Assembly (NCBI GenBank): GCA_028023455.1
Contig: JAQFVV010000232.1
Span: forward strand, 1,492,001 to 1,556,000
Reading direction: 5' to 3'
From: Epiperipatus broadwayi
Lineage: Eukaryota; Onychophora; Udeonychophora; Euonychophora; Peripatidae
Length of the DNA: 64,000 nucleotides
Shown: one piece after another, positions 40,409-52,509 of the stretch
How positions within the stretch are numbered: position 1 is the stretch's first letter
Layout: every line of letters begins with the position of its first letter
Position numbers and translations under genes: made by a program
Notes under the pieces: model-generated
The model's database searches: none
Told to the model about the DNA's origin: nothing
Seen by the model: only the letters and a program-made list of their open reading frames with translations

Positions 40409-42922
40409 CATCTGGGTCTCTTTTTACGCAGACTTATTTAACACGATTTTGAAGTTACGCGATTCGTGTTTCACCAGAAGTCCAACTCCGATATTGCGCT
40501 ATTATTTTAAATAATAAATTTTGCGCACTTATGTTATATTGAAAGTAATAAAAGAGAGGGAAATAGAATCAAACAAGATTCTTATCTTTTGCCCTCCAAA
40601 GTTTATATTTTGACAAATATAAGAAGTAAAGTTAGAAAATATTAAAATCGTATATTTGATTTAAAATCAACAGTGAGAAAGGAAATATAAACAAAATAGG
40701 AACTTAAAATGATTTATAAAAAAAAAAGTAAACATTGAGGAGTTTAAATAAGATTAGAAATAGAGTTTAAAATGGGACAAAAGATAAAGATCTATTCTAA
40801 AAAAAGTACACATTTTGACGAAAACGAACTGCATGTGTGAGAGTATGTATAAAGAGAGCAATGTTTAATGCATGTCAAATGAAAATAATTTTATTAAAAA
40901 AAGAAAATAAAATAAATAATAAATGTAAAATATTGCTACGAAATTGTAAGAAAAAAGTAAATTTGTATAAGTTGTTGAAGGCATCGTAAAGTGAAAGATG
41001 TGAAAGAAAAGCTACAAACAAAGATCAAGATAATGAAAGAATTTGAAAATTACATTAATGAATTAATTCAAAGAGTTACGTAGAGACTTCGGTGAGGACA
41101 CTGCCCTGATATGAAGCAGATTAGAATATAGTAGAAAGCAGACATCGAAATCCTTTAAAATTTTGTAAAGAAAAAAACCCAGAAAGCTGAGTATAAGGAC
41201 CTCGACGTAGAATACTGAACATTGTATGAACATGAAAATAATCTTCAACGTAACTGAAGCTTCAAGGATGTGTGGCTAAGAGCCATCACGATTGCTGGCC
41301 GATTCAGACCCACCGTGCTTGTACTGTCACCTTGCCATGTAACAACTGCCGGTGTAGTGCCTGCCTGATGATCCGCCTGCCATGCCCTTGATGTCCTAGT
41401 ATGGAGAAATCACTACAGACATAAGAAGAGATTTCACAAACCAAATCCAAGCCTAAGAGTGGCCGTCTCTGCTAAAGAAGTGGAGGAATTCCACATGACG
41501 GTCAACAGGACATTCACTCATGTCGGAAGAGAAGAAAAACCTAGGTAAATTACATAACACACCTATATAGAACACATGTGCACATACTTTTGATTTAAAG
41601 CAATTGCAAATTCCAGATAGTAATGAGAGACACTAATTAGACTCTTTCTAATACTGGGAATGATGACTGTAAATGGATAATTTATTGTAATAAATCATAA
41701 TCATTTATAGGATTTAACCTATACACTTAATCATAGCATTATATCTAAATGATTTTTTTTTATTGTAGGTAAATATTTCAATTGATTTCTGTTTTGTTAT
41801 TTATTATATTAAATGTTCCTTAATTATTTTGTTCTGTTTCGTCTCGTTTCTTCGCCATTTCAAATACACCTGGGTCTTTTTTTACGCGGATTTATTTAAC
41901 GCGATTTTGAAGTTACGCGATTCATGTTTCTCTGGAAGTCGAACTCCGATAATAAGCTATTACTTTAAATAATAAATTTTGCGCACTTACGTCATATTGA
42001 AAGTAATAGCACATTATTGGAATTTGACTTTCATCTTAGTAATTTCAATATTTTATAATAGTAAGATTTTATGCAATAATGAAATTAAAATCATTATTTC
42101 CACATTTTATGTATACCACACATTAAATTTTACAAGATTATAAAGGAAATTTGTTCAAACATTGTGCGCGTTTATTTTGCATTTTAAATCACATTCTGTT
42201 TTTGCTTTTTAAAAAAGAACGTAATCAATTATTAATCATTTAGTGTCCACAAGTTTATTTTTAAAAGGTCAGTAATAGCAGTGGGCACAATTAAATTTGA
42301 CAATTAAAAATTAAAATCTGATTTTTAATTGTAATTAACAATTTAAAAATTACTTACGGCGACTTGAAATAATGTGATGTGAAATTTTATTTTTAAATGG
42401 AATTGAAAATTAAAGACAAAAATAAGAATTTAATTTTTAGTTGTTAGTTTCATAAACAATTAATAAAATCATCATCTCAAAGATTAATTACTAATTATGT
42501 TGTCACCAGAAAACCATTGACACAACATGAGTGTGAAGTTGGCGCTGGTTGTTTTCAAACGAACGTGTTTTTCGGCAAATAGCTATAATAATTAAAACAT
42601 GTATAAAAAAATGTATATTACTGTACTGTAAATTATGCATAAAAATATATTATTTTGAATAAAATTAAATATAGTTAAAAAAAGTTTGTCTTGTATCAAT
42701 TTTTTTCAAATTTGAAATTTTTTATTAGTCATTTTATTTCCTTATTTTTTTTTGCACGAATTTTAAAGTAATTTTACGTTGGTGCTTTGCTTTTATGCAA
42801 ATTTTGAAAAATCACAGACCGCATCCTCCCTTTTTCAATGTAAGTTATGTCTATTTTTGCGCGATTTCGTTTGCGCGTGTTTTCTGAGGAACCTATCTAT
42901 CGTGTAAAACGAGACCCAGGTG
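40409..42922. mobile_element. Composite TA-flanked insertion into the retrotransposon
   Basis: The retrotransposon sequence TCATTA with TACTTTTGG is uninterrupted in the 3' copy (49321-49331), but here it is split by 2.5 kb that begins CATCTGGGTCTCTTTTTACG (40409), ends CCCAGGTG (42922), and is flanked by TA. The first 140 bp are one end of the element family at 20.2 kb. Then come 1.3 kb of unrelated sequence (about 40549-41866), then a complete copy. Either two insertions are nested, or a larger related element used the same ends. The filler includes a GC-richer patch (41260-41550) I could not identify. Confidence 0.7.
41867..42922. mobile_element. TA-flanked inverted-repeat element, full copy, 1056 bp
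   Basis: Left end CACCTGGGTCTTTTTTTACG after TA (41865-41866); right end GTAAAACGAGACCCAGGTG before TA (42923-42924). It is in the opposite orientation to the 20.2-kb copy and aligns with it throughout; it is longer mainly through small insertions around 42290-42370 and 42440-42480. Confidence 0.85.
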
Positions 42923-43685
42923 TACTTTTGGATATATAAATGTCTGTATTATGGGTATCTATCATGGGAAATAGGGCATTTTCAAGTGCTTAAGTAACAA
43001 TATGATATATGCTCATCATAGACCTTGAAGTTGAAAGTATAGAAGAATATATCCAAATAATTCCTTTTTCACTTGTAAATATTTTTTGAATTTTTTTTAA
43101 CATTGATTGACAATTTATTCTGAATTTATATACTTTGTTTTTAATATATAGGGTATATGAGCACAGACTTTCACATGACCCACCACTCCCCACACTATCT
43201 CATAACACTGATACACTTGAACACATATATGTTGAAAAGATAAATAATGTATCAGTGTTATGAGATAGTATGGAGAGTGGTGGTTTCATGTGAAAGTCTG
43301 CTCATATACCCTATATATTACATATATAGACACAGGTATATAATAAGCCTGTGTGTTACAGTTATACTTTATTTTTGTAAATAAATGTTATGAAGTTTTG
43401 TTCAATTGACAAAGTCTAATTTGTTGATCCAATATTTTACATGTGCACACACATTGTTTGATGAGCATGAGAGATAAATGTTAAATCAAGATTCTTTCTT
43501 ACTAATACATAGGGTGAGCTAATTCAGTTATTGATTATCAGTCTGCTTAGATACATCCCTGTCAAGATTCGAACACGAATTCTTGAGTTTGAAATCTGAG
43601 TCAACAGTTGCGAGAGTGGCAAGATGTGGATGAACTGACCCAAATTGCATCTGGGTTTAATGGATGAACCTTGAGCTAGTTTATT
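42923..43685. repeat. Segment found inverted beside the 3' LTR (49330-49885)
   Basis: CATCATAGACCTTGAAGTTG (43014) matches 49801-49820 reversed, and CCTTGAGCTAGTTTA (43670) matches 49355-49372 reversed. On the minus strand near 43556-43580, CGTGTTCGAATCTTGAC looks like a tRNA B-box, and the same is seen on + at about 49468-49485. The segment may therefore carry a tRNA-derived SINE and has flipped or inserted independently in the two places. Confidence 0.6.
43142..43320. repeat. Near-perfect 72-bp hairpin (foldback insertion)
   Basis: Arm 43142-43213 (GGGTATATGAGCACAGACTT, CACTATCTCATAACACTGAT) and arm 43248-43320 (ATCAGTGTTATGAGATAGT, AAAGTCTGCTCATATACCC) are reverse complements around a 34-bp loop. 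The inverted sister segment at 49.7 kb lacks it and reads straight across, so it is an insertion. TATACTTTGTTTTT (43127) and TATACTTTATTTTTG (43362) may be its target duplication. Confidence 0.85.
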
Positions 43686-44269
43686 GGGTGTAGATGTAAT
43701 CATGAGTTATGTACTTCATCACGTCATCTTCAGCATTCTACCTGAAGACCCTAGGTCCGATGGTAATCAGATGCGACCTGCTGTTTTTCCTCATTCATAC
43801 ATCCTCGACTGGACTGTTACATCTGGCTCTCAATGTTTTAGCATGAACATATAATTGCAAAGGAGATTTGGCCAGTGTTCAAAAAAAAAAATACATTTTT
43901 TTGTTGAATATTTTTAACCTTGCTTCTTGTATAACAAGTTTAGTTAACACCACACCAATATTGTACATATGCCTTCAATAAATAAATAGTGTACCTAAAT
44001 ATTAGATAAAAACACAAGACACCTAAAACTAAAAATTAGGAAAAAAAAATTACATATAAGGAATGAATGCAGGGTCAATAAACATACTTGTGAAACAATG
44101 AAATCATGAATAAATTGGCACTAAAATAGAGAAGTCAGGTGATGTAAAAATTAAGATAAAATGTAGACAGACAAAATAGCAGAAATAAAAACTGATACAG
44201 AACTTAAGGCTACACATGGCATGGTTAGGGAAAATGTGAAACCCTGCGACAATTATCTGTTGAAAGTTG

Positions 44270-45187
44270 TTTAAGGTATTCAATTTATGATATTAAGAAG
44301 TGGAAAAAAATTTCTTTACATGGGAAACAGTATTGCCAGGAAAAAATTAGTGGTATTGAATTAGGTGAGAGTGAAGTTGGTGATGAGGGAGAGCTTTTAT
44401 GTCATCAGATGTCTGAGAGGTATTTGGGTGAAGCCAATAATTTTCAACAAGTGGTTGATCTAGATCACATAATACATAGCCACCCAAAGTTGAAGTAGCT
44501 CAACCATGTGGTACTCAAGTAGCACAAACCACAAGGGATACAAAGACTGATGCAAATGCTACAAATGATAGCGGGTAAAATCAGAAATATGGAAACAAGA
44601 TTGAAGGCTGATAGTGATGATGTGAAGGCTAAAATGGAAAATATGGAGACAAGATTGAAGGCTGATAGCGATGATGTGAAGGCTGAAATGGAAACTATGG
44701 AGACAATCTTGAATGCTAAAATGGAAAATATGAAGCTTTATATAAAGGGTGATATTAAGAATAAAATGAAAAGGTTAAACGCTAAAATGGAAAATATGAA
44801 GCTTGATATAAGGAGTGATATGAAGACTAAAATGGAAAATATGGAAACAAGCTTAAAGGCTGATATGAAAGGGATGAATGAAAGTGTGAACCAGTTAAAA
44901 ACCAATATAGTTACTAAGGAGAAAGTAGAGAAAATAATGAATATAGATAGCATGGAAGTCAGGATGGGAGATATAGTAACTAAGGCTGATGTGGTTAGCA
45001 TGTAAGCTAGAGTTGAGCAAGGGATGAAGGAAAATGCAGATAGTATGCAAGAAGAACTACAGGAGAGTAAAGGTGTGGAAACTCGACTGTCATTAGAGTT
45101 AGGTGGCACCCAGAAGGGTAATGTTGAGCTAAAACAAGAAATAGGGGAAATGAAAAAAATTGAGGAGAAAGATACACAATGTAGATA
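44270..45187 (+). pseudogene. gag-like coiled-coil relic of the LTR retrotransposon
   Basis: The open frame 44550-45005 (151 codons), with continuation to about 45187 after a stop, consists of repeats of the kind KMENMETRLKADSDDVKA, giving an amphipathic, highly charged coiled coil. Upstream (44280-44520) the frame is also coding-like but interrupted. Such Met/Glu/Lys/Asp repeats are known at the N-termini of gag proteins of some invertebrate LTR elements; that parallel is from memory of the families, not from a search. Its position between the two LTR copies, on the same strand, supports it. Internal DNA repeats (ATGGAAAATATGGARACAAG) suggest expansion by tandem duplication. Confidence 0.5.
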
Positions 45188-47300
45188 ACGCTCAGAAGAA
45201 AAACGTGTCTCCAATCAATTAATCAATTACCAAGAGGTGTGTCAAAGTCAGGATTCCTCCAAGGAAGAGATCCTTAAGAGTTAAAGCACATGGATGAAAT
45301 GCGGGGTGAAATGATCACTCGCACAATTTTAAACCAATTGATTTCCAAGAAAAACAAATGGAAGCATGTCATAAAATTATAGAAACATGGTGAAGCCATA
45401 GAGACTCTTGAACAAAGTCTGAAATGCTTAGGTGAGACCATGAACCAAAGGCTTGGAATTATTGAACATTAGCTATGCCCAAAGACAAGTTATGAGGTTG
45501 CAACAGGTTATCACCAGCCCAAGTACTTGGAGTGATATGGGAAAAGCATCTGAAGCAAATGCCCAAATGTTACCATCTTCAACAAACTCCATAGAAATGA
45601 AACATAGAGGGAACACCATTGACTCAATCACCACTGCATTGGATAATGCGGAAGGTAGAGAAGTTATGCAGAAGGATGTAAAGGAAATTTTACCTGATAT
45701 ACCTTATTGTCTGTATATTTGGAGTAGTGCTGCAATCTTAGAGATATCAAACAGAAGTGTTGGATGCTTTCAGTTTATTATAAACTGGAAATTTATTATG
45801 ATGTACTCTTGTGGTAGCTCGAAGGATGCCTCAGAAGATTTAGAGAATGATGAGCCATTCTTAAAAAAACTAGTGCATGTAATCAAGTTAAACCTTGTAC
45901 TTTTAGTCAGTCTATTCTATCTTTAACCTGGGAAGGAGATGAGATTGTCATTCGTAATTCAGAAAAACAGTGACAAGCTATTATCTTACAAAAGGACCTA
46001 CCTGGTTCATTTTTGAATCCAGTCGGAAGTACTAAGCATTCTTTTACTGCAGCAACCTCTCTCGAATTTGAATCTTCTGTTAGTTAGACTCAAGTACTTG
46101 AAGACAGAATAGAAAATCATTTCAGCAATTTTTAAGTTGGGGGAGTGATCCCAAAAACATATCGAAGTGATGCTGGTTCCTGTATATTAACCCTGCCTAT
46201 AAAGAGTATGGAAATGAGTAAGGTACATGACCGATCAATGCAAATTAGTGCGAGCATCAAATGTTCAGAACTTAAAGTTTGCTATAAATACAAGATCCAA
46301 GAACATGTAGCAGAATCCAAGGAAGATTACTATATAGCTGAAAGGCTTGCCACAAAAGAAAACTGCCCCATCAGTAAAGCCAACTTTGGAGCACAAATGA
46401 AGTTGATAGACCTGATCATCTTAAATGTGTATCATGGCATATAAATTCTTCATACGACCAAGCTGATGACAAATATAGAAAATTATCAGGTAATGATAAA
46501 CTATCACTTCGAAAGAACCAATTTTAAGAACAGAGGTGAAATTAACACATTTGATTATCTTAGCTACGCGTTATGGCAGTTCAAATTTCTCCATAATCCA
46601 GAAAACAATTTGAATGTGGAAGTTTATCAGGTAATGATGGAAAGTACCACACCACAATCTATTAAAAAGGTCCCAAGTTTCACAAGCTTTGCAACACTTA
46701 TGGAGGTCCCTTTTTATTAATTAAACATGTATATGAAAGTCCTTAAAAAGGAAAAGGCACGTATTGAGGGACAGGCTTCATAAATTGCGACCCTGGAACA
46801 TGAAAATGGACTTCCTTAATAATTGAACGCACTAAGATGTCACAGGAAGAATAAATAAATGTTTAACTATATATGAATTAATCAACAATGACATTTACAC
46901 AAAGGGAGGACATTCAAAATCAACTAGATGAAAGAACGTACCCACACATTCACTGGTATATAATTTATGGCTACCTAGCCAAACATAGGATGTAAGCCAA
47001 ATAAATGACTCAATATCGCCATGAGATATGAATACTATTTTTAAAAATGTATATATATACCCACAGCTGTACATCATGACATAAATGTGGAACTAGCTAG
47101 GAAAAAGACCCATGAATAACTACTTAATAAAGCAAAACTGAGAAGCAAGAATGAGAGAGGAAATCCATATAAATTTCAGATAGGGGACAGTACTTATAAA
47201 GATTTTACCAAAAGAAACCCCCAAGAAAACATCAGAAATTTTACGATCATATAGGGAACATATGACATACTAAAACAGGAATGCCCTAATGTTTTGGGTT
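45188..47300 (+). pseudogene. Decayed pol-like region of the LTR retrotransposon
   Basis: Frames at 45453-45926, 46145-46444 and 46466-46720 follow one another on the + strand with coding-like composition. They are separated by stops and shifts, as expected of a rotted polyprotein. Near 47095-47300 the conceptual translation (KAKLRSKNERGNPYKFQIGD, then a hydrophobic patch) resembles the region after the integrase core of Ty3/gypsy elements, where a basic helix precedes a small SH3-like domain. I cannot point to protease DTG, reverse-transcriptase DD or integrase DDE residues, so the class is tentative. Confidence 0.4.
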
Positions 47301-47935
47301 AAACATTTAAGGTGAAATCAGAGGCACATACAATGCCAGGTTACTGAAACCATATCTCAGCCGACCAATATAATATGGGATTAATTCCATCACTAAATGC
47401 AAATAGAGCTAGCAGTCGAAATGATGAAGTTAAAAAAAAACTTGAGAGAATATAAAAAAAAATGTTATTAGGGTAGTAATGATTAATACAAAATATTTAT
47501 GAGGGTATACTTCAGTAAATATGCTGAGACACCTTAGGACTGACCACATTTTTTTGAGTCAATCCATGTGTGGTGATAGATACTTTGGTTTACGTAATCC
47601 TCAAAATCTGATAAGACTAGAGAAGAGCACGAGAGAGATTAATGGACAAAGATATGTATCTATAATAGAGATACATAAAAGATCAAGCTCCAACCATAAA
47701 CATAAAATGTATATATAATTTTTTTTACCCTACGCTAGATTCTCACTTGGGATGATACGTAATTATTAAGAGAGAGAATGCCAGGATAGATATTTAAAAT
47801 TGAGGGATTTGAGAGGAACCATAAGAAGGTAAGCATTGTGATCTTTAACGGATAACAAGGGAATTAATGCGCCCAAAAATGAACATACTTTACACATTAG
47901 GGGTTCAAGTTTTGATCAATAATTAAAATTTTAAT
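47301..47935. other. 3' untranslated part of the LTR element, unrecognised
   Basis: Lies between the last pol-like frame and the polypurine tract. The small frame at 47521-47718 shows no motif. Confidence 0.4.
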
Positions 47936-47955
47936 CCTGTGTAGGGGAGGGGAAT
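47936..47955 (+). promoter_or_regulatory. Polypurine tract next to the 3' LTR
   Basis: GTAGGGGAGGGGAAT directly precedes the TGTGAGGG start of the 3' LTR. This is the expected plus-strand primer position of an LTR retroelement and supports the + orientation. Confidence 0.65.
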
Positions 47956-49323
47956 TGTGAGGGTAGCTTAAAATCACACCCACATGAACCTTTGCCACCT
48001 GAAATATTGGATTGTTTTTTTAAGTAGGATGTTAATATAAAGTAAAATAAGTTTTGCTAAACACTATTTGAAAATATAAATGTATGAACAATTAGGACAA
48101 TGTACTAATTGTATATTAAATAGTGGGAATGTAAATAGTGGGAATGGTAGGTCATTTACCATGAAATCACACATATATTTGTAATAAAATTCTAGTGTTT
48201 AATCAAAACATATAATCATTAGAAAAATTCATACAAACTTATATATTTAATAACAATTGTATTGGGTTGAAGATCTTGTGCATCTATAATAAGAATGGTT
48301 TATTCAGATAAAATTTTAAATAATGGCAATATATTATATAGTCAATATCCCAAATAATAAATAACTATTTTACAGTACATATATATATATTTAAATACGA
48401 ACCACATATATATATAAACCTGTATATATATTGCAAAATATATGTTATGGCTAGAATGATTGATTGTCGACAGGTGGAGCATTTGCCTGCTATAGCCATG
48501 TGAAATTAATAGCTAACTGTCTACATTGAAGTGCCTGATAAGTAGGGTCCACACATGATGGAAATCTACATGAGGAATGGAACAAAACCACCCACTACCA
48601 CTATAAATGTGCTATTCAGAATAAGTAAGAGTTATCAACCTTTATAATGAGAAAAATGCGTAAATTGTAAGAACTATTATGTAAGAAGGACTCTGATGAA
48701 GGATTGTGCTTGATCATTTCATCGATTCATGAAGTTGTAAATGTTATGATTTTTTTTTTTGTATAGATATCTTATTTTTTTTATTATCTCAATCTTATAT
48801 CGGAAGTTCAAATGGTCTAATTCAACAGTTTGGAACAAGCAATGTAAGAAAATGTGAAGAGGACAGGGAGGGAAGGCTGAAAAGTCCAATTTTTTTTTTT
48901 TAATAAAAATTTAGGTAACTTCTAAACTGCTTGATTGTTCGTTTATGGCTATGAAATTGAGTACTTAAAACTGAGTACTTAATTGGTAAGAGCCTTTCTC
49001 TTTTAAAAAAATTAACTAAAATAACCAATGCCACACCATGACATGACCATTTATATTATGTTATATGTTTGACTAATAGTATTCCTTAGATATTTTAATG
49101 TATGCATGATTAACTCTTTGAGTTAATATTTTTTACTATTTACTTTGCTATCATATCACATATTGTTTTTTATTATATTTCTTTCATGATATATATATAT
49201 GCAAGGTGATTGTTTTAGATCAACCAACTTCCACACCTCGAACCGCATACTGTATCTGGAGTTGCAATTTAAATTTCTAATTAAGTTAGTTAGCAATCTC
49301 ATTTTAATCTAATAAAGTTTTCA
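47956..49323 (+). repeat. 3' LTR of the decayed LTR retrotransposon
   Basis: Aligns directly with 38687-40405: TGTGAGGGTAGCTTAAAATC, TTAGGACAATGTACTAATTG, GATTGTCGACAGGTGGA, GTAAGAACTATTATGTAAGA, CAACTTCCACACCT, AATAAAGTTTTCA. It lacks about 450 bp of the 5' copy and carries about 130 bp extra near 48135-48265. Multiple differences indicate an old insertion. Confidence 0.65.
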
Positions 49324-49885
49324 TTACTTTTGGATATATAAATGTCTATTCTCAGTAAACTAGCTCAAGGTTCATCCATTAAAGCCAGATGAAATTTGGG
49401 TTAGTTCATCAGCATTTCGCCACTCTGTTTCAGAACCGTTGCCTCAGATTTCGAACTTGGGAAGAATTTGTGTTCGACTCTCTTGACAGGGATGTATCTA
49501 CACAGGCTGATAATCAATAACTGAATTAGCTCACCCTATTTATTCTTCATTTAACATTTATCTCTCACATTCATCAAACAATAATGTGTGTGTATGCACA
49601 TGTAAAATATTGGTTATAGGGTTGAATGTAAATGCTGGATCAACAAACTAGAGAGACTTTGTCAATTAAACACAACTTCATAATATTTATTTACAAAAAC
49701 AAAGTATATAAAAACATAGAACAAATTGTCAATGTAAAAAAAAAATTCAAAAAATATTTACAAGTGAAAAGGAATTATTTGGATATATTCTTCTATGCTT
49801 TCAACTTCAAGGTCTATGATGAGAATCTATCATATTGTTACTTAAGCACTTTAAAATTACTTATCCTGTTTCCCATGATAGAATA
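49324..49885. repeat. Inverted counterpart of 42923-43685
   Basis: Begins with the same 22 bases after the LTR as the left copy, then switches to the reverse complement of 43685 down to about 42960, without the hairpin insertion. The frame at 49632-49916 is a by-product. Confidence 0.7.
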
Positions 49886-50269
49886 TATATTTATTTACAC
49901 ACACACGAGAATATAATTTATTTATTTAAACCTATTGTTTTTAAAATATGTCAATAGACAAAACATTACTGTCTTAAAAATATATATCTTTGTTTTTATT
50001 AATAACTACAATGAGATATTAAATTTAATGCAGAGAATTTACTTATCATTTTACTGTACAAAAATTAAAAAATAGATCACAAACTATATTTAGAAAGATA
50101 AAAACAAATTGTGAATTACATTTGTATTTTGGATGTGTCTATAATAACCCCAAAATTTAAGATAAAACATTACTTGAGGATTTTAAACATTTATTAATGT
50201 ACAAAATCCTGACTATTTTTTTTATGTGCAATGATGTTCATTTAAATTAATTCCGGATGGTACACTATA

Positions 50270-51600
50270 TTAGCAAGGAATGCTATAGAAGAGAAGGATA
50301 GTATCAAAAATGTAAAACATCTTAGTATTGATAGGAAACATTTCTGCAATAAGAGATAAAAATGGAACTATTAAAAAAAAGATTACATCATGAAAAGTAT
50401 GGAAGAGTTCTATAAAGAATTTTATAGCAACAAAGAATAAGAAAAATTATTTTCTCAATACTTCATCTTCTGAATTGCCCAGAATTTTAAATGCAATGAG
50501 AAGTACAGTTAAATCTATGAAGGAAGGAAAAGGTCCAAATGATGGTGGAATTGTAATAGATATATTAAAAGTAGCAAATGAAATATAAAAAATGTTGGCA
50601 AAGTTATATATCAAATGTCTATATGAAAAAGATGTACCAGTTGATTGGAAGAATGCAGTAATAATATTAATATTTAAATAAGGTGAGACCTTTCAGTCTT
50701 TTATGAGTTTTATACAAATTTTTACTAATTAGAATTTGAATCAACCAAAAGAACAAGATGGAATTAAAAGTGGTTTTAGCATAATAGATCACATTCAAGT
50801 TTTGAGAGAAGTTACAGAAAGGATCAATAAATAAGAATTGTCATTGTACTTTGAATTATAGATTATGAAAAAGCATTGAATTTTATGAACATTTCTTCTA
50901 TTATTAAAGTATTGGATCATCAAAATATAGACAAGGATATTGTCATATCCTGATGAATATTTCCCAGAATGCAATAGCATTGAGCAGGTTACATAATGTT
51001 ATTAGAAAAATTAACATTGAGGGGGATGAATGATACGGTGACTTCATATCCAAAACTTTTTACACCATTTTTACAAGAAATACTTTGTTGATTAAAGTGG
51101 GAAACTAAGAGTAAAAGCAAATGGAAAGTATTTAAATCATCTGCATATTGCAGATGATGATATGCAGATAATGTAATTGTTTTTGTAAATAGTTTCAGAG
51201 CTTCAGGAAATATTTCAAGAGTTATCAGATCAAAGTAAGAAAGTATGGCTGAAGGTAAATGCTATAAAGTCAAATAATGTTCAATGGATTTTCTCAAAAG
51301 AAGAAAATAAGGATTCATAATGATGAAGTAGAAGTTAACAATTACACATCATATAAATAAACTTGGATGGAGTTCTGGTTGAAATAGCTTTATATTAAAA
51401 GGAAATATCCCTGTGTGTTTGAAGAGGAAGGTTTTTAATAGATGTGTTTTGCCTGCTTATATTCATAATAGTACAGCCAATATAGAAAAGTTATTGAAAG
51501 AAAAGAATGTTTAATATTTACTTCAAAGAGAAAATACAGGTGCTGATGAATTTAAATTGAACAAGAGTTATATCATTTTCTGAATATATACACGGATATA
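50270..51600 (+). pseudogene. RTE-type non-LTR retrotransposon (LINE) reverse-transcriptase relic
   Basis: Conceptual translation across stops and shifts shows conserved reverse-transcriptase blocks in order: EGKGPNDGGIVIDILK (about 50523, equivalent to the KAPGPDGI motif), LYIKCLYEKDVPVDWKNAVI (50604), FKSGF-like NGIKSGF region (about 50755), DYEKALNFM (about 50861, domain A), and IADD with YADNVIVFVN near 51148-51190 (catalytic YADD region, altered). No endonuclease domain is seen upstream, so the copy is 5'-truncated. It ends near 51600 at the next element. Multiple stops make it inactive. It is paralogous to the minus-strand copy at 52.5-54.5 kb. Confidence 0.75.
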
Positions 51601-51606
51601 AATATA

Positions 51607-52053
51607 AATTTTCAATTTTAATTGTGCTCACTGCTATTACTCACCTTTTAAAAATAAACTTGCGGACACTAAATGATTAATAATTGATTACGTTCTTTTT
51701 TAAAAAGCAAAAACAGAATGTGATTTTAAATGCAAAATTAACACGCACAATGTTTGAAAAAATTTACATTATAATCTTGTAAAATTTAATGTGTGTATAC
51801 ATAAAATGTGGAAATCATGATTTTAATTTCATTATTGCAAAAAATCTTACTATTATAAAGTACTGAAAATTTTGAAATTACTAAGATGAAAGTCGAATTC
51901 CAATAATGTGCTATTACTTTCAATATGACGTAAGTGTGCGAAATTTATTATTTAAAGTAATAGCTTATTATCGGAGTTCGACTTCCGGAGAAACGTGAAT
52001 TACGTAACTTCAAAATCGCGTTAAATAAATCCGCGTAAAAAGAGACCCAGGTG
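51607..52053. mobile_element. TA-type inverted-repeat element, 447-bp end fragment
   Basis: Matches 20693-21121 in the same orientation, from TTTTCAATTTTAATTGTGCT to the terminus AAAAAGAGACCCAGGTG followed by TA. The left half is missing. Its left break coincides with the end of the LINE relic. Confidence 0.85.
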
Positions 52054-52370
52054 TATATTTATATTTATTGTAATAAATTAGAAATTTCATTTAAAATTAT
52101 ATGTCCTGTAATTTTTTTTTTACATTTAAAATGACCGCTCAGGATTCAAAGAGATACACACAACAAATAAATTGTAGAACTGCAATATAATGGGTGCCAA
52201 AAATATATGTAAAAAGGGAATACCATTAAGCTATTATTGCTAAAAAATCATATTTTAATACAATATTAAAATGATTAGCAAATATTTTTAAAAAAATAAA
52301 CAACTATAGCTAAAATCTCACAATGATTTACTAATTGAAATTAAAAATATGTTTTAAAAAATAAATGTCA

Positions 52371-52455
52371 AGCGTTGTTAGCCGAGAGGTCAGCACAGCT
52401 GCCTTGCAAGCAAGTAGTTGGTTGCAGACGGTTGACGGTTCACCTCCTGGCAGAT
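52371..52455 (+). repeat. tRNA-derived sequence (SINE head or tRNA pseudogene)
   Basis: TTAGCCGAGAGGTCAGCACA (52379) fits an RNA polymerase III A box. GGTTCACCTCC (52437) is a degenerate B box, and CCTTGCAAGC between them looks like an anticodon arm. The spacing is longer than in a functional tRNA and the acceptor stem does not pair well, so it is not an active tRNA gene. Confidence 0.5.
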
Positions 52456-52509
52456 GCTATGACATGGGAAAAAAAAATGTAAATTAACAATTTAAAATGA
52501 TTTAATGTA

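Noticed and set aside
43750-43785. CTGAAGA followed by GACCCTAGGTC, resembling a hammerhead core and stem II
   Set aside because: The GAAA is replaced by CGAT and no palindromic stem III or matching stem I follows. At most a dead remnant.
44738-45214. 158-codon minus-strand frame rich in Ser, Phe and Ile
   Set aside because: Antisense shadow of the coiled-coil gag-like repeats.
52371-52455. Functional tRNA-Ala gene
   Set aside because: The acceptor stem does not pair, the spacing between anticodon arm and B box is too long, and the B box is degenerate.
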